Shown: in pieces, positions 25,400 to 34,816 of the stretch
Numbering within the stretch: position 1 is the stretch's first letter
How the letters are laid out: every line of letters begins with the position of its first letter
Source: Corynebacterium anserum
GTDB lineage: Bacteria > Actinomycetota > Actinomycetes > Mycobacteriales > Mycobacteriaceae
Direction: 5' to 3'
DNA: 64,000 nt
NCBI RefSeq assembly: GCF_014262665.1
Contig: NZ_CP046883.1
Location: 620,001 to 684,000, forward strand
Position numbers and translations under genes: made by a program
The notes under the pieces: generated by a model
Seen by the model: only the letters and a program-made list of their open reading frames with translations
What the model was told of the DNA's origin: nothing
Databases searched by the model: none

Positions 25400-27190
25400 A
25401 TGGGTGGAGAAGTGACTGATAGCAGCGGTGGCGTCGACAAAAATAAGACCTATCAGCCTCAAGGCTCCGAACCAGCAGAGCCCATAGGTGGCCAGTCGGT
25501 GGAGCGCCAAGGCACTGAGTCGGTACAGCACAGAAATGGCCAGTCGGTGGAGCCCAAAGGAAACGAGTCGGTTGAGCGTAGAGACACCCAGGCGGTAGAG
25601 CACCTGGGTTCTGAGTTGGTTGACCGCAAGAACGCCAGCCGCCCAGAAACGGATGCGCAGATCGACGCGGCCCTCGAAGAACTACCGGGATTTGGTGAAG
25701 TCACGCTCGATGAAGACGGGTTAGCGCTGCCGATCGATCAACCCGGCAGCGCCGCTGAAGATGACGGGGAGGAAAGCCTGCCTGACCAGCCCATCACTAC
25801 CGAGGATCTTCGCGCCCTAGCAGAGACGGAAGCAGAACTTGATCTCCGCTGGCCAGAAACGAAGATTGACCCTTCGTTGGAGCGCATCGAACTCCTCATG
25901 GATCTTCTTGGACACCCCGAACGAGCTTTCCCCGCTATCCATGTGGCGGGTACTAACGGTAAGACTTCCGTAGTGCGGATGATTGAGTCCCTCATGCGGG
26001 CATTTCACAGGCGAACCGGGCGCACCACCAGTCCGCATCTGCAAATAGTCACCGAGCGCATAGCCATCGACGGTAAGCCGATCCATCCGAACGACTATGT
26101 GCGCATATGGGAAGAAATCAAACCCTATGTGGAGATGGTGGATGCTCGTAGCGAAGCGTCCGGAGGCCCTACAATGAGCAAGTTCGAGGTACTTGTTGCC
26201 ATTGCATACGCTGCCTTCGCTGATGCTCCAGTAGACGTGGCGGTAGTGGAAACAGGGATGGGTGGACGCTGGGATGCCACGAATGTGATCAATGCAGACG
26301 TCGCCGTCATTACGCCCATTGGAATGGATCACACTGACTATCTAGGGGAGACGATTGAACAGATCGCGGGGGAGAAAGCCGGGATCATCAAGTCTCGTTG
26401 GGATACCGATGACCTCCTCAGCCCGCCGGATAACGTGACAATCATCGCGGAACAGGAACCAGAAGCCATGAACGTGTTGCTAGCTGAGGCGGTGGAGAAA
26501 GACTCTGCAGTGGCACGCGCTGGCAGCGAATTCGGGGTACTCGAATCTTCCGTGGCGGTGGGAGGGCAACAGCTCACCCTCCGTGGATTAGGAGGAACCT
26601 ACGAAAATATTTTTCTGCCCCTGTCGGGTGAGCACCAGGCGCGCAATGCGGCGGTGGCGCTTGCGGCCGTGGAAGCATTCTTTGGTGCCGGTGCTGACAA
26701 ACCGCTGGACATTGAGCGCGTGCGCGAAGGATTTACCACCGTGCAATCGCCGGGTCGTTTGGAACGTGTCCGCACCGCACCCAGCGTTTTCATTGATGCC
26801 TCGCATAACCCTCATGGTGCCAAGGCTTTGGCAGAGGCGATGGATCGTGACTTCTCTTTCCGGCGACTCGTTGGCGTGGTGGGTGTACTCGGCGATAAGG
26901 ATGCCCGTGGAATCCTGCGCAACTTAGAGCCTGTATTGGATGAAGTGGTGATCACCACAACCAATTCACCGCGGGCTCTTGATGTGGACACTTTGGCAGA
27001 ATATGCTCGCGATGCCTTTGGCGAAGAACGAGTGCATGTTGCATCCAACCTCCCCGGAGCAGTGGAACTCGCAATTGAGCTTGCGGAAGAGGACAGCGAT
27101 GGCGTGCTTTCGGGGTCAGGAGTGCTGATCACCGGATCTGTAGTGACAGCCGGTGAAGCCCGCACTCTCTTTGCCAAGGAACCTGTATAG
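25400..27190 (+). CDS. folC: Folylpolyglutamate synthase/dihydrofolate synthase with repeat-containing N-terminal extension
   Basis: Adds glutamate to dihydropteroate and to folates. The Mur-ligase-like core starts near residue 135; P-loop VAGTNGKTSVVRM is at about 182-194, followed by TSPHLQIVTERI, the Mg/ATP segment VETGMGGRWDATNV and DASHNPHGAKAL in the C-terminal domain. The 596 residues exceed the usual 450-500 because of an acidic, low-complexity N-terminus of about 130 residues containing six 8-residue repeats. The start is uncertain: ATG 25400, or GTG 25412 just after GGTGGAG. The extension has no known role. Confidence 0.93.
   Translation: MGGEVTDSSGGVDKNKTYQPQGSEPAEPIGGQSVERQGTESVQHRNGQSVEPKGNESVERRDTQAVEHLGSELVDRKNASRPETDAQIDAALEELPGFGEVTLDEDGLALPIDQPGSAAEDDGEESLPDQPITTEDLRALAETEAELDLRWPETKIDPSLERIELLMDLLGHPERAFPAIHVAGTNGKTSVVRMIESLMRAFHRRTGRTTSPHLQIVTERIAIDGKPIHPNDYVRIWEEIKPYVEMVDARSEASGGPTMSKFEVLVAIAYAAFADAPVDVAVVETGMGGRWDATNVINADVAVITPIGMDHTDYLGETIEQIAGEKAGIIKSRWDTDDLLSPPDNVTIIAEQEPEAMNVLLAEAVEKDSAVARAGSEFGVLESSVAVGGQQLTLRGLGGTYENIFLPLSGEHQARNAAVALAAVEAFFGAGADKPLDIERVREGFTTVQSPGRLERVRTAPSVFIDASHNPHGAKALAEAMDRDFSFRRLVGVVGVLGDKDARGILRNLEPVLDEVVITTTNSPRALDVDTLAEYARDAFGEERVHVASNLPGAVELAIELAEEDSDGVLSGSGVLITGSVVTAGEARTLFAKEPV
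25490..25633 (+). repeat. 24-bp minisatellite, six degenerate copies, in folC
   Basis: Six in-frame 24-bp units encode x-x-(S/A/L)-V-(E/Q/D)-x-x-x: GQSVERQG, TESVQHRN, GQSVEPKG, NESVERRD, TQAVEHLG, SELVDRKN. The copies are diverged but keep phase. Confidence 0.85.
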
Positions 27191-27363
27191 GCGAGGGTGA
27201 CATGGAAACCGCTAAGCTGTCGGCGGCATAATAGAGAGCACCACTGTGATCGCACTCTGCATAGAAAGGAAAGCCCTGCATGAGGGCTCTGTGTGAGAGT
27301 ATGCGGCAATGATTGCGCCAGTGATGCCAATGGTCGCTGACGACGCCAATGATGAGGAGAATA

Positions 27364-27801
27364 GTGACGGTGTCCAAAAAAGCTAAGCACCCCGTAGAGA
27401 TGGGGCCGTTGGGGCCGGGGCATGCGCCAAAGAATGATCCCATGAAGGGGTTGCGTGGAGTGATGGCTGGTACTCATATCATGGAAGCCATCGTTATACT
27501 TCTCGTGCTCACTGTGGTGACACGGGTGGACCCTGCACACAACGCCACCACCTTCAATATCGTCTATGTTTTGGCCTTGGGCGTGGCAATGATTGCTGCT
27601 GCTTTTATGCAGAAGGCTAAGTTTGCTGATGCACTGAACATCGTCTTGCAGATCCTGGCAGTTGTAGGGTTCATCGTTCACATCTCGATGGGAGTGGTGG
27701 GGCTGATGTTCGTTGCTGTGTGGTGGTACATATACACCTTGAAGCGCAACATCGTTGCCCGGATGGAACGAGGCCTTCTGCCAAGCCAACATATCGATTA
27801 G
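27364..27801 (+). CDS. DUF4233 membrane protein
   Basis: A small integral membrane protein of about 145 residues, always found just after folC in actinobacteria, hence often noted as folC-associated. Four hydrophobic segments are visible (starting at THIMEAIVILLVLTVV, NIVYVLALGVAMIAAAF, ALNIVLQILAVVGFIVHI, GVVGLMFVAVWWYIYTL), after a basic N-terminus KKAKHPVEMGPLGPGHAPKNDPMKGLRG. Start choice: GTG 27364 or GTG 27370 behind GATGAGGAG; upstream ATGs at 27349 and 27352 are too close to or inside the ribosome site. Function unknown. Confidence 0.8.
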   Translation: MTVSKKAKHPVEMGPLGPGHAPKNDPMKGLRGVMAGTHIMEAIVILLVLTVVTRVDPAHNATTFNIVYVLALGVAMIAAAFMQKAKFADALNIVLQILAVVGFIVHISMGVVGLMFVAVWWYIYTLKRNIVARMERGLLPSQHID

Positions 27802-27889
27802 CCCCAACAACCAGCCCCGATTCATGACAGTGGAGGCGCTTGGGGCTTTTGGCTGGGGTGTCGGCTCAGCAGTCGGCTGATCACGGTTG

Positions 27890-27895
27890 TAAAAT
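27890..27895 (+). promoter_or_regulatory. -10 box for leaderless ndk
   Basis: TAAAAT ends exactly 7 nt before the ATG of ndk, so the transcript probably begins at the start codon. No ribosome site is visible. Confidence 0.55.
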
Positions 27896-27902
27896 ACTGA
27901 AC

Positions 27903-28313
27903 ATGACTGAAAAGACTCTGATCCTTATCAAGCCAGACGGTGTGAAGAACGGCCATGTGGGCGAAATTATTGCTCGTATTGAGCGTAAGGGCTTGAAGCT
28001 CGTCGCTATGGATCTGCGCACTGCAGATCGTGAGACTGCAGAGAAGCACTACGCCGAGCACGCTGACAAGCCATTCTTCGGTGAGCTTGTTGATTTCATC
28101 ACCTCTGCTCCACTGGTTGCCGGCATTGTTGAGGGTGAGCGTGCGATCGACGCATGGCGTCAGCTCGCTGGTGGAACCGACCCAGTCTCTAAGGCCACCC
28201 CGGGCACAATCCGCGGTGACTTCGCACTGACCGTGGGTGAGAACGTCGTTCATGGGTCAGACTCCCCAGAATCTGCTGAGCGCGAGATCGCGATCTGGTT
28301 CCCCAACCTGTAA
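27903..28313 (+). CDS. ndk: Nucleoside diphosphate kinase
   Basis: Transfers the gamma phosphate of ATP to NDPs through a phospho-His intermediate. 136 residues from ATG 27903; the frame upstream to 27840 is not part of the protein. [20 protein letters not shown] opens the protein and the active His is in [22 protein letters not shown] near residue 116. The start fits a leaderless mRNA. It closes the conserved valS-folC-DUF4233-ndk group; in many corynebacteria rne follows soon after, but here 12 kb intervene. Confidence 0.96.
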   Translation: MTEKTLILIKPDGVKNGHVGEIIARIERKGLKLVAMDLRTADRETAEKHYAEHADKPFFGELVDFITSAPLVAGIVEGERAIDAWRQLAGGTDPVSKATPGTIRGDFALTVGENVVHGSDSPESAEREIAIWFPNL

Positions 28314-28384
28314 ACCATCCGCAGTGTCAATGCTCCGCCAGTGGGTGAGGGAAGATAACCCATCCGGTGAGAGCAATGTAAATG

Positions 28385-28438
28385 CCCGGTGAGGAATACT
28401 GGCGTACTGGTATTCCTCACCGGGTTTGTGTCTTTCTA
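28385..28438. terminator. Terminator after ndk (possibly bidirectional)
   Basis: A perfect 15-bp stem (28385-28399 with 28410-28424), a 10-nt loop, then TTTGTGTCTTT on the plus strand. It lies between ndk and the convergent ABC operon and may serve both. Confidence 0.88.
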
Positions 28439-28518
28439 TATCCCTTACTGGGGACGTTGTCTGTAGCCTCGCTTCCTAGCGATGATGTGGTTGGTATTTT
28501 CCTGTGGGATTATGGCAT

Positions 28519-29277
28519 TTAGCAGTAAGTGATGAGGGGACGTTTAGTGAGTGGGTGAATAGTCACTAGCGTTTCTACCTCATACACATCACTGATGAGC
28601 TTTGGTGTGAGGATATCTGCAGGCGTTCCTACAGCAACCACCCGCCCCTGCTTCAAAATGATAAGCCGGTCGCAAAACATCGACGCCAAATTCAAATCAT
28701 GCAGAGCGATGATGAATGTGGCATCCAATGTGGAGACGAGACGCAATAATTCCAATTGATGCTTAATATCTAAGTGATTGGTTGGTTCGTCCAGAATAAG
28801 TTCTTGCGGCTGTTGCGCCAGTGCGCGAGCAATATGGACGCGTTGACGCTCGCCACCAGACAGCTCATTCCACAGGCGATCCTCCAAACCGATGAGCCCC
28901 GTTGATTCCAAAGCATGCTGGATCGCTGTGGCATCATCACGGGAGTGTGTACCCCATCGACCGCGGTGGGGAATGCGTCCTAAACGAACAACATCACCGA
29001 CAGTGACATCGACCGCGCTATCTACATGCTGAGTAACCACGGCGACAGATTGTGCAAACTTCTTTTTGCTGATTTTCTCCACAAGCTGATTGTCTAATGT
29101 GATGGTGCCGGTGGTTGGTCGGTTAAAACCTGCTAGTAAGCGGATGAGGGACGATTTTCCTGAGCCGTTGGGGCCAAGTAAGCCGACGGTCTCACCTGGG
29201 AGGATCTCAATGTCGATGTCATCTACTACAAGTTTGCCCCCGCGGTTCCATGTGACATTAGTAGTGCTAAAGCTCAT
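28519..29277 (-). CDS. Iron-siderophore type ABC transporter, ATPase
   Basis: A 252-residue FecE/FepC-family ATPase. Walker A GPNGSGKSS is at residues 35-43, the Q-loop in AVVTQHV, signature LSGGERQRV and Walker B LILDEPTNHLD with the H-loop in IALHDLNLA. Its start overlaps the permease stop (ATGA type), so the three genes 31389-28519 form one translationally coupled operon. Substrate is inferred from the family and the DtxR-like box upstream of the operon, not from the ATPase itself. Confidence 0.92.
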   Translation of the reverse strand: MSFSTTNVTWNRGGKLVVDDIDIEILPGETVGLLGPNGSGKSSLIRLLAGFNRPTTGTITLDNQLVEKISKKKFAQSVAVVTQHVDSAVDVTVGDVVRLGRIPHRGRWGTHSRDDATAIQHALESTGLIGLEDRLWNELSGGERQRVHIARALAQQPQELILDEPTNHLDIKHQLELLRLVSTLDATFIIALHDLNLASMFCDRLIILKQGRVVAVGTPADILTPKLISDVYEVETLVTIHPLTKRPLITYC

Positions 29278-30338
29278 CGGATTCCCCTCCTCTTGATCAA
29301 TAGCGCTACAAATACTGGCACGCCAATTATTGCGGTTCCCACGCCAGCGGGAAGTGGGGTAGGGGAGAATACTACGCGGCTAATGGCATCTATCCACACC
29401 ATAAACAACGCGCCCGCAATCACGGTCACAGGAATAAGGCTCGAGTGCTTTGAACCAACGAAAAGCCGGCCAGCGTGTGGTAGAACCAACCCGATAAAAC
29501 CTATGGAACCAGCTACGGAAACTAATGTTGCAGTCAACAGTGCAGTGAGTGAAAGCAAAGCCAGCCGGGCGGCACGGACATTGATGCCCAGGGAATCGGC
29601 GATGTCGTCGCCAAAGGTAAAAGCATCCAGCACGTGGGAAAAATACCAGCATAGCGATACGGCGATGCCGACAACGCTGAGGCAGAGCCACACATCGTCC
29701 CAGCGAACTCCCTCGAGTGAACCTAAAAGCCAAAACATAACACCGCGGGTTTCATCTGAATCGGCGAAGGCGAAGATTATGAGGGAGGTAAGAGCAGAAA
29801 ATAATTGAGTAGCAGCGACTCCAGCGAGGAGAATGAGGGGCCCCGTCCCTCCGGCCATGTGGGCAATCCACAGCACGACAGCAAAGCTCATCATTGCGCC
29901 AATGAATGCTCCCAGGGATAAGCCCAAGGACACACCGCCTATTCCCAGAACCCCCACGGTGACGGCACCTGCAGAAGCTCCGGATGAAATTCCCAGCACA
30001 TAAGGATCGGCGAGAGGATTTTTCAGGAGTGACTGCATGATGACACCACATAGAGCCAAGCCTGCTCCACAGGCCGCAGCAACGAGAGACCGCGGTAGGC
30101 GATCTTCCCAGACAATCGCATCCTCCGATCGACGAACAGGGATGTCAGTGTGGAGAAGGTGATTGCTTATGATGTCTCGGACATTAACCAGAGAAATATC
30201 GGCGGTGCCCATCGTGATGACTACCGCCACAGAAGCAATGAGCGCCAGGAGGGCGACAGCTGTGATGATCAATGCCACTCTCATACGGCCACGAGGTGGT
30301 CTGGATGCGGTTGTGAACATAGAATCAGTGCTGGTCAA
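29274..30338 (-). CDS. Iron-siderophore type ABC transporter, permease (FecCD family)
   Basis: A 354-residue single-gene permease, likely working as a homodimer because only one permease gene is present. About ten membrane segments; typical FecCD blocks are PRSLVAAACGAGLALCGVIMQSLLKNPLADPYVLGISSGASAGA (residues about 80-125, the most conserved region) and GSIGFIGLVLPHAGRLFVGSKHSSLIP near the C-terminus. It overlaps the binding-protein gene by 14 bp and the ATPase gene by 4 bp. Confidence 0.93.
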   Translation of the reverse strand: MTSTDSMFTTASRPPRGRMRVALIITAVALLALIASVAVVITMGTADISLVNVRDIISNHLLHTDIPVRRSEDAIVWEDRLPRSLVAAACGAGLALCGVIMQSLLKNPLADPYVLGISSGASAGAVTVGVLGIGGVSLGLSLGAFIGAMMSFAVVLWIAHMAGGTGPLILLAGVAATQLFSALTSLIIFAFADSDETRGVMFWLLGSLEGVRWDDVWLCLSVVGIAVSLCWYFSHVLDAFTFGDDIADSLGINVRAARLALLSLTALLTATLVSVAGSIGFIGLVLPHAGRLFVGSKHSSLIPVTVIAGALFMVWIDAISRVVFSPTPLPAGVGTAIIGVPVFVALLIKRRGIR

Positions 30339-31389
30339 GATATGTTGCGATCTTTTCTAAAGCGTCTGCAAAGCGGATAGAAGGATTCAGTTCCGCGCCG
30401 TGCAAGGCAATGTACTTGTGTTCTTTGACCGCATTCATTTGGCTAGCTACTGGATCGGTAGACAGAAACTCCTTTTTATCTGCCAGTTTGTCGCCTGGAA
30501 AACGGTTGCGTTCGAGATCGCCCAGCACCAGTATGTCCGGGTTTTTGTCAAGAACGTTTTCCCACGTCGAGGCGATCCAATCATCTTTTTCATCGGCAAA
30601 GATATTCTTCATGCCCGAATTCTCAGAGAGGACGTTTCCGAAACCGTAGCCGCCAGCAAAGTAAGGGGTTTTGGTGTCCGCGAACCAATAGCCAACGCTT
30701 TCTCCGTGAGAATGGATAGCGGAATGAGCTCTATCTACACGCTTCTTCAAGTCATCGATGAGGCGTTGTCCGCGTTCTTGTACGTCAAAAATCTGGGCGA
30801 TGACTTCAACATCCTTATAGATTTTGTCAGCAGTCAAAGACCGTGTGCGGGTACCTCCGCCATTAATCATGAGCGGACCTTCACAGTCGGTGTACGACAA
30901 GACGGCTGGAATATCTGTTTCGCCGAAGCGCTCACGGGTGGCCACACCACCTTCTTGTTTATAGTGTCGGCCGAAAGAAGCTACTACGAAATCGGGGTCT
31001 TTGTCCATAACTGCTTCGTAGGTGGGAGCGTTATCACTGAGGCGTTCAACTTGTGCATTGGCTTGCTCCAATTGAGGAAGGACTGGATCTGTCCACGACG
31101 CGGTGCCGACCATGCGATCTTGGAGCCCGAGCGACAGCATGATTTCGGTCATGCCTTGGTCTAAAGAAACGACGCGTTCTGGAGCCTTATCGAATGTAAA
31201 CTCTTTCCCACAGTTGTCCACGGTGAGTGGGTAGTGTGTGGTGCCCTCGGGTGTGGCAGCAGGGGCCGACGCAGCGGAGGAAGAAGGTGCATCAATAGCC
31301 GGAACTGGTTCGGACTCGCCACAGGCGGAGAGCAGCATCGTAGATATCAGGCCACAGGCTAGTGCGGCCGTACGCAGAGTGGAGGTCAT
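30325..31389 (-). CDS. Iron-siderophore type ABC transporter, substrate-binding lipoprotein
   Basis: A 354-residue lipoprotein of the FecB/FepB cluster. Signal peptide with lipobox LSAC (Cys about residue 23), then a Pro/Ser/Ala linker. Domain landmarks are APERVVSLDQGMTEIMLSLGLQDRMVGTASW, the VMDKDPDFVVASFG segment, a linking helix DVQERGQRLIDDLKKRVD, and NPDILVLGDLE. It is the first gene of the importer operon, with a DtxR-like box about 100 bp upstream, which points to iron-limited induction. The transported chelate (siderophore, haem or other) cannot be told. Confidence 0.9.
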   Translation of the reverse strand: MTSTLRTAALACGLISTMLLSACGESEPVPAIDAPSSSAASAPAATPEGTTHYPLTVDNCGKEFTFDKAPERVVSLDQGMTEIMLSLGLQDRMVGTASWTDPVLPQLEQANAQVERLSDNAPTYEAVMDKDPDFVVASFGRHYKQEGGVATRERFGETDIPAVLSYTDCEGPLMINGGGTRTRSLTADKIYKDVEVIAQIFDVQERGQRLIDDLKKRVDRAHSAIHSHGESVGYWFADTKTPYFAGGYGFGNVLSENSGMKNIFADEKDDWIASTWENVLDKNPDILVLGDLERNRFPGDKLADKKEFLSTDPVASQMNAVKEHKYIALHGAELNPSIRFADALEKIATYLDQH

Positions 31390-31727
31390 GGTGTTTTCCT
31401 TGTATGACAGTTCTTGAAAGCGTCAGATGATTTCTTGTGTCGGATCGTGCTGAAGAGATGATCGCGACCCTATTTCAGTTGTGAATAAGGAAAGCGTACC
31501 CTTAGTTAGTGTTACCTGTGTTAATGGGGGGAGGTGGCATGAATGCTGCGTGTGATGGATGAGTCCGGGTGTAGTGCGTTGGATGTTGCGTGCGATGGTT
31601 GACCTGGTCGTGACCTGGGTGACGGTCGGAGCCTGGGAGGTGATTTCGCGCTGTAGGATTTACGTCACAGAAATCACTGGTGAAAATCTGGGCTGTCGGG
31701 TCTCACTTCAATGCAGGAGGTTGATTC
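31390..31727. other. Divergent regulatory spacer
   Basis: About 340 bp between the iron importer operon and the small membrane protein gene. It contains the DtxR-like box; otherwise nothing is recognised. Confidence 0.5.
31486..31504. promoter_or_regulatory. DtxR-like iron box
   Basis: TAAGGAAAGCGTACCCTTA agrees with the DtxR consensus TWAGGTTAGSCTAACCTWA at about 15 of 19 positions, including both outer half-sites. It is placed 97 bp before the binding-lipoprotein start. Confidence 0.6.
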
Positions 31728-32108
31728 GTGAAGTTATCTACGAAGCTTCTCATCATGGCCGTGGCTGGGGTGATCATGGTGATTGTCTCGTTTGTATTAG
31801 GTGGAACCCTCGAGGCTAACGAAAGCGCAATAGTGTTTATTGCTGTGGCGGAAATGCTCTACACGGCTGGTTTGGGGCTAGTTTTTGGTTCGCTATTTAC
31901 GGCGACCTTCCGCAAGGTGTCGGATCGAATGAAATCGACGCTGGGCATTCTGGGATTAGCCGCTGCTATTTTCTGCCTATCGATGCTGGATCAGCAGCGA
32001 AACTTGCCGGTTATTTTTTCTCCGGGGTTACTCGCATACCCAGCCCTGGGGATGGCATGCATGGGGTTGGCGCAACCGTTCATGAGCGCTCGATGTGACC
32101 TTGACTAG
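31728..32108 (+). CDS. Small integral membrane protein of unknown function
   Basis: A 126-residue protein with four predicted membrane segments (KLLIMAVAGVIMVIVSFVLGG, AIVFIAVAEMLYTAGLGLVFG, TLGILGLAAAIFCLSML, VIFSPGLLAYPALGMACMGLA) and a short basic loop FRKVSDRMK. The start GTG 31728 is fixed by a strong CAGGAGG site 6-8 nt upstream, so it is very probably translated. I recognise no family. It is divergent from the iron importer and could share its DtxR-like control, although the box lies about 225 bp away. Confidence 0.6.
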   Translation: MKLSTKLLIMAVAGVIMVIVSFVLGGTLEANESAIVFIAVAEMLYTAGLGLVFGSLFTATFRKVSDRMKSTLGILGLAAAIFCLSMLDQQRNLPVIFSPGLLAYPALGMACMGLAQPFMSARCDLD

Positions 32109-32530
32109 CGGTGTGTGGAGTCCTTCTTGCACGTCTGTCTTTTCAGGGTGATTGTGAGCGGATGAGGTGCGACATTTTCTGTTCAATGCAGGAGTGCTCC
32201 TCCGAAGTGCCCTTTGAGGCAGATGGTGTGTGATGGGGTGGGTGTCGATGCTCTCGTTTTGTTATGCGTAGGACAGTAAAAGGAGGGCGTGGGTGGTGTC
32301 GGGAAGAAAAAAGGCTTTTCCATCTTAGATAGTGAGATTGAACCGGCTATAAGAAGGGGGTATAAGCAGCGGGTTAGGGTCACGATTTCACAATGTGGGA
32401 TTTGCGTCTTTACTGTGGCAGAATTCTTGTCATTCCGTACCGAGCAAGCCGCGCAACTTCCTATCCTCAGGGGAAGCAGAGTCAACCGGAGCTTGGTTCG
32501 GTCGACGAGCAAGTGGAGAGAAGAGAGTTT
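32109..32530. other. Upstream region of cstA
   Basis: About 420 bp with no supported gene. Several frames are open, including one in frame with cstA from 32393, but only the ATG at 32531 has a ribosome site. GAAGAAAAAAGGCTTTTCC near 32300 may be a weak terminator for the preceding gene. Confidence 0.4.
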
Positions 32531-34816
32531 ATGACCATTAAGGAACAGTCGGTCGGGAATCTGCCCGACACCCCGGAAGGGGTGACCTATGTCTACAGCG
32601 ACGCCACCGATCTGCCAGTCGGTGTCGAAGACAAGCGCGGCCTGTCTGTCAAGGCACGCATCGTTATGGGCGTTTTTGCCATCATGGCCGCTGCTGGGTG
32701 GGCAGTGGTGGCATTCAACCGTGGTGAACAGATCAACGCTATGTGGTTGGTGTTCGCTGCCGTCGGCTCCTATTTCATAGCGTTCACTACCTATGCGCGC
32801 TTCATCGAGATGAAAGTGGTGAAGCCTCGCGCTGACCGTGCGACTCCGGCGGAATATGACAACGACGGCAAGGACTTTATGCCGACTGACCGGCGTGTTC
32901 TCTTCGGGCACCATTTCGCAGCCATCGCCGGAGCAGGGCCACTGGTAGGCCCGATCATGGCAGCTCAGATGGGGTACTTACCATCCACCCTATGGATCAT
33001 CGTCGGAGTAATTTTGGCCGGTGCTGTACAGGATTACCTGACCCTATGGATCTCTACTCGCCGCCGTGGTCGCTCCCTCGGTCAAATGTTGCGTGACGAG
33101 GTGGGGCCCGTGGGCGGCTACGTAGGTATGTTCGCCATTGCAACGATCATGCTATTGCTCATTGCTGTTCTGGCACTTGTGGTGGTTAATGCTCTAGCGG
33201 AATCCCCTTGGGGTGTCTTCTCACTAGCGATGACCATCCCCATTGCCTTGTTTATGGGTGTGTACCTTCGCTACATACGCCCTGGTGCGGTTGCTGAGGT
33301 ATCAGCGATTGGCGTGGTTTTACTGTTGGCAGCCATCATCGGCGGTGGCTACGTGGCAGATACCACCTGGGGAGCTGAGACCTTCACGCTATCTAAAACA
33401 GCCCTGAGCTGGTGTCTAATCATCTACGGCGTGGTCGCAGCTATTTTGCCTGTGTGGCTACTCCTGGCGCCTCGTGACTACCTTTCCACCTTCATGAAGG
33501 TGGGCGTGGTATTCCTGCTGGCTCTAGGTATCGTGGTGAGCCGCCCGGTGGTGCAAATGCCGGCCGTGACCGAGTTTGCTAAGGATGGCACGGGTCCGGT
33601 CTTTGCCGGTAACCTTTTCCCGTTCCTCTTTATCACTATTGCGTGTGGGGCTCTTTCTGGTTTCCACGCATTGGTCTCCTCAGGAACCACACCAAAACTG
33701 GTGGAAAAGGAATCCCAGATGCGCATGATCGGCTACGGATCCATGCTCATCGAATCCTTCGTCGCCATGACCGCATTGGTTGCCGCAATCATTTTGGATC
33801 GCCATCTCTACTTTGCGATGAATGCCCCCGCATCCGTTACGGGCGGCACCCCAGAGAGCGCATCTCACTACGTCAATGGGCTCAATATTCCAGGTGACGG
33901 CATCACTGCTGAACAACTGCAGGCGGCTGCTCACGCTATTGGAGAACCATCCATCGTTTCCCGTACGGGCGGCGCGCCAACGTTCGCCTTTGGAATGTCT
34001 GATATTCTTACCGATATTTTCGGCAACCCAGGTTTGCAAGCATTTTGGTACCACTTTGCCATCATGTTCGAGGCATTGTTCATCCTCACCACCATTGACG
34101 CCGGTACGCGCGTAGCTCGATTTATCATTTCGGACACGGTGGGTTCCCTCCCCGGCCTGAGCAAGTTCAAGAACCCGCATTGGAAGCTTGGCTCGTGGAT
34201 CGCCACGATCATCGTGTGCGGTGGTTGGGGCTCTATCCTGCTGATGGGTGTTACCGATCCTCTGGGTGGAATCAATATGCTCTTCCCCCTGTTCGGTATC
34301 GCCAACCAGCTGCTTGCAGCTATCGCTTTGGCGCTTATTACCGTGGTGGTCGTGAAGAAGGGTTACGCCAAGTACGCCTGGATTCCGGGAATTCCTCTGG
34401 TCTGGGATGTGGTAATTACCATGTACGCCTCGTGGCAGAAGATCTTCAGCGATGTGCCAGCCATCGGTTACTGGGCACAACATGCTGCGTTTAAGGACGC
34501 ACAAGCGCAAGGTCTCACCAAGTTCGGTACTGCTAAGAGTGCTGAGGAAATCGCAGCGGTGATCCGCAATACCGCAGTTCAAGGGTCGCTATCCATCTTC
34601 TATGCACTTTTGGTACTCATCGTTGTGGTCACCTGTGTGATCGCTATTGTGAAGGCGTTGCGAGCCCAATCAGCGGGGCAGGAGGTTACTACCTCCGAAG
34701 AACCATTTACCCCGTCTGCTTACTTTGCCCCCACCGGAGTATTTGCAACAGATATCGAAAAGCCCTTGGTGAAAGCATGGGCTGAGCGTGAGCCGAAAAT
34801 TCACAAGGGGCATTAG
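32531..34816 (+). CDS. cstA: CstA-family pyruvate/peptide transporter
   Basis: A multi-spanning membrane protein of 761 residues from ATG 32531 (GGAGAGAAGAG upstream). The family hallmark is FGHHFAAIAGAGPLVGPIMAAQMGYLPSTLWI, followed by GAVQDYLTLWISTRRRGRSLGQM and, late in the protein, the FEALFILTTIDAGTRVARFI block and WGSILLMGVTDPLGGINMLFPLFGIANQLLAAIAL. E. coli CstA/BtsT homologues import pyruvate or peptides during carbon starvation. The pairing with a YbdD-type small gene directly behind it is the normal arrangement. Length is somewhat above E. coli CstA (about 700). Confidence 0.94.
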   Translation: MTIKEQSVGNLPDTPEGVTYVYSDATDLPVGVEDKRGLSVKARIVMGVFAIMAAAGWAVVAFNRGEQINAMWLVFAAVGSYFIAFTTYARFIEMKVVKPRADRATPAEYDNDGKDFMPTDRRVLFGHHFAAIAGAGPLVGPIMAAQMGYLPSTLWIIVGVILAGAVQDYLTLWISTRRRGRSLGQMLRDEVGPVGGYVGMFAIATIMLLLIAVLALVVVNALAESPWGVFSLAMTIPIALFMGVYLRYIRPGAVAEVSAIGVVLLLAAIIGGGYVADTTWGAETFTLSKTALSWCLIIYGVVAAILPVWLLLAPRDYLSTFMKVGVVFLLALGIVVSRPVVQMPAVTEFAKDGTGPVFAGNLFPFLFITIACGALSGFHALVSSGTTPKLVEKESQMRMIGYGSMLIESFVAMTALVAAIILDRHLYFAMNAPASVTGGTPESASHYVNGLNIPGDGITAEQLQAAAHAIGEPSIVSRTGGAPTFAFGMSDILTDIFGNPGLQAFWYHFAIMFEALFILTTIDAGTRVARFIISDTVGSLPGLSKFKNPHWKLGSWIATIIVCGGWGSILLMGVTDPLGGINMLFPLFGIANQLLAAIALALITVVVVKKGYAKYAWIPGIPLVWDVVITMYASWQKIFSDVPAIGYWAQHAAFKDAQAQGLTKFGTAKSAEEIAAVIRNTAVQGSLSIFYALLVLIVVVTCVIAIVKALRAQSAGQEVTTSEEPFTPSAYFAPTGVFATDIEKPLVKAWAEREPKIHKGH

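Noticed and set aside
30400-31164. Plus-strand open frame opposite the iron-binding lipoprotein gene
   Set aside because: The minus-strand protein has a lipobox and FecB-type motifs; the antisense translation has no features.
32183-32914. 243-codon minus-strand open frame before and within cstA
   Set aside because: It overlaps the start of cstA antisense, has no ribosome site and low-complexity translation; treated as a shadow.
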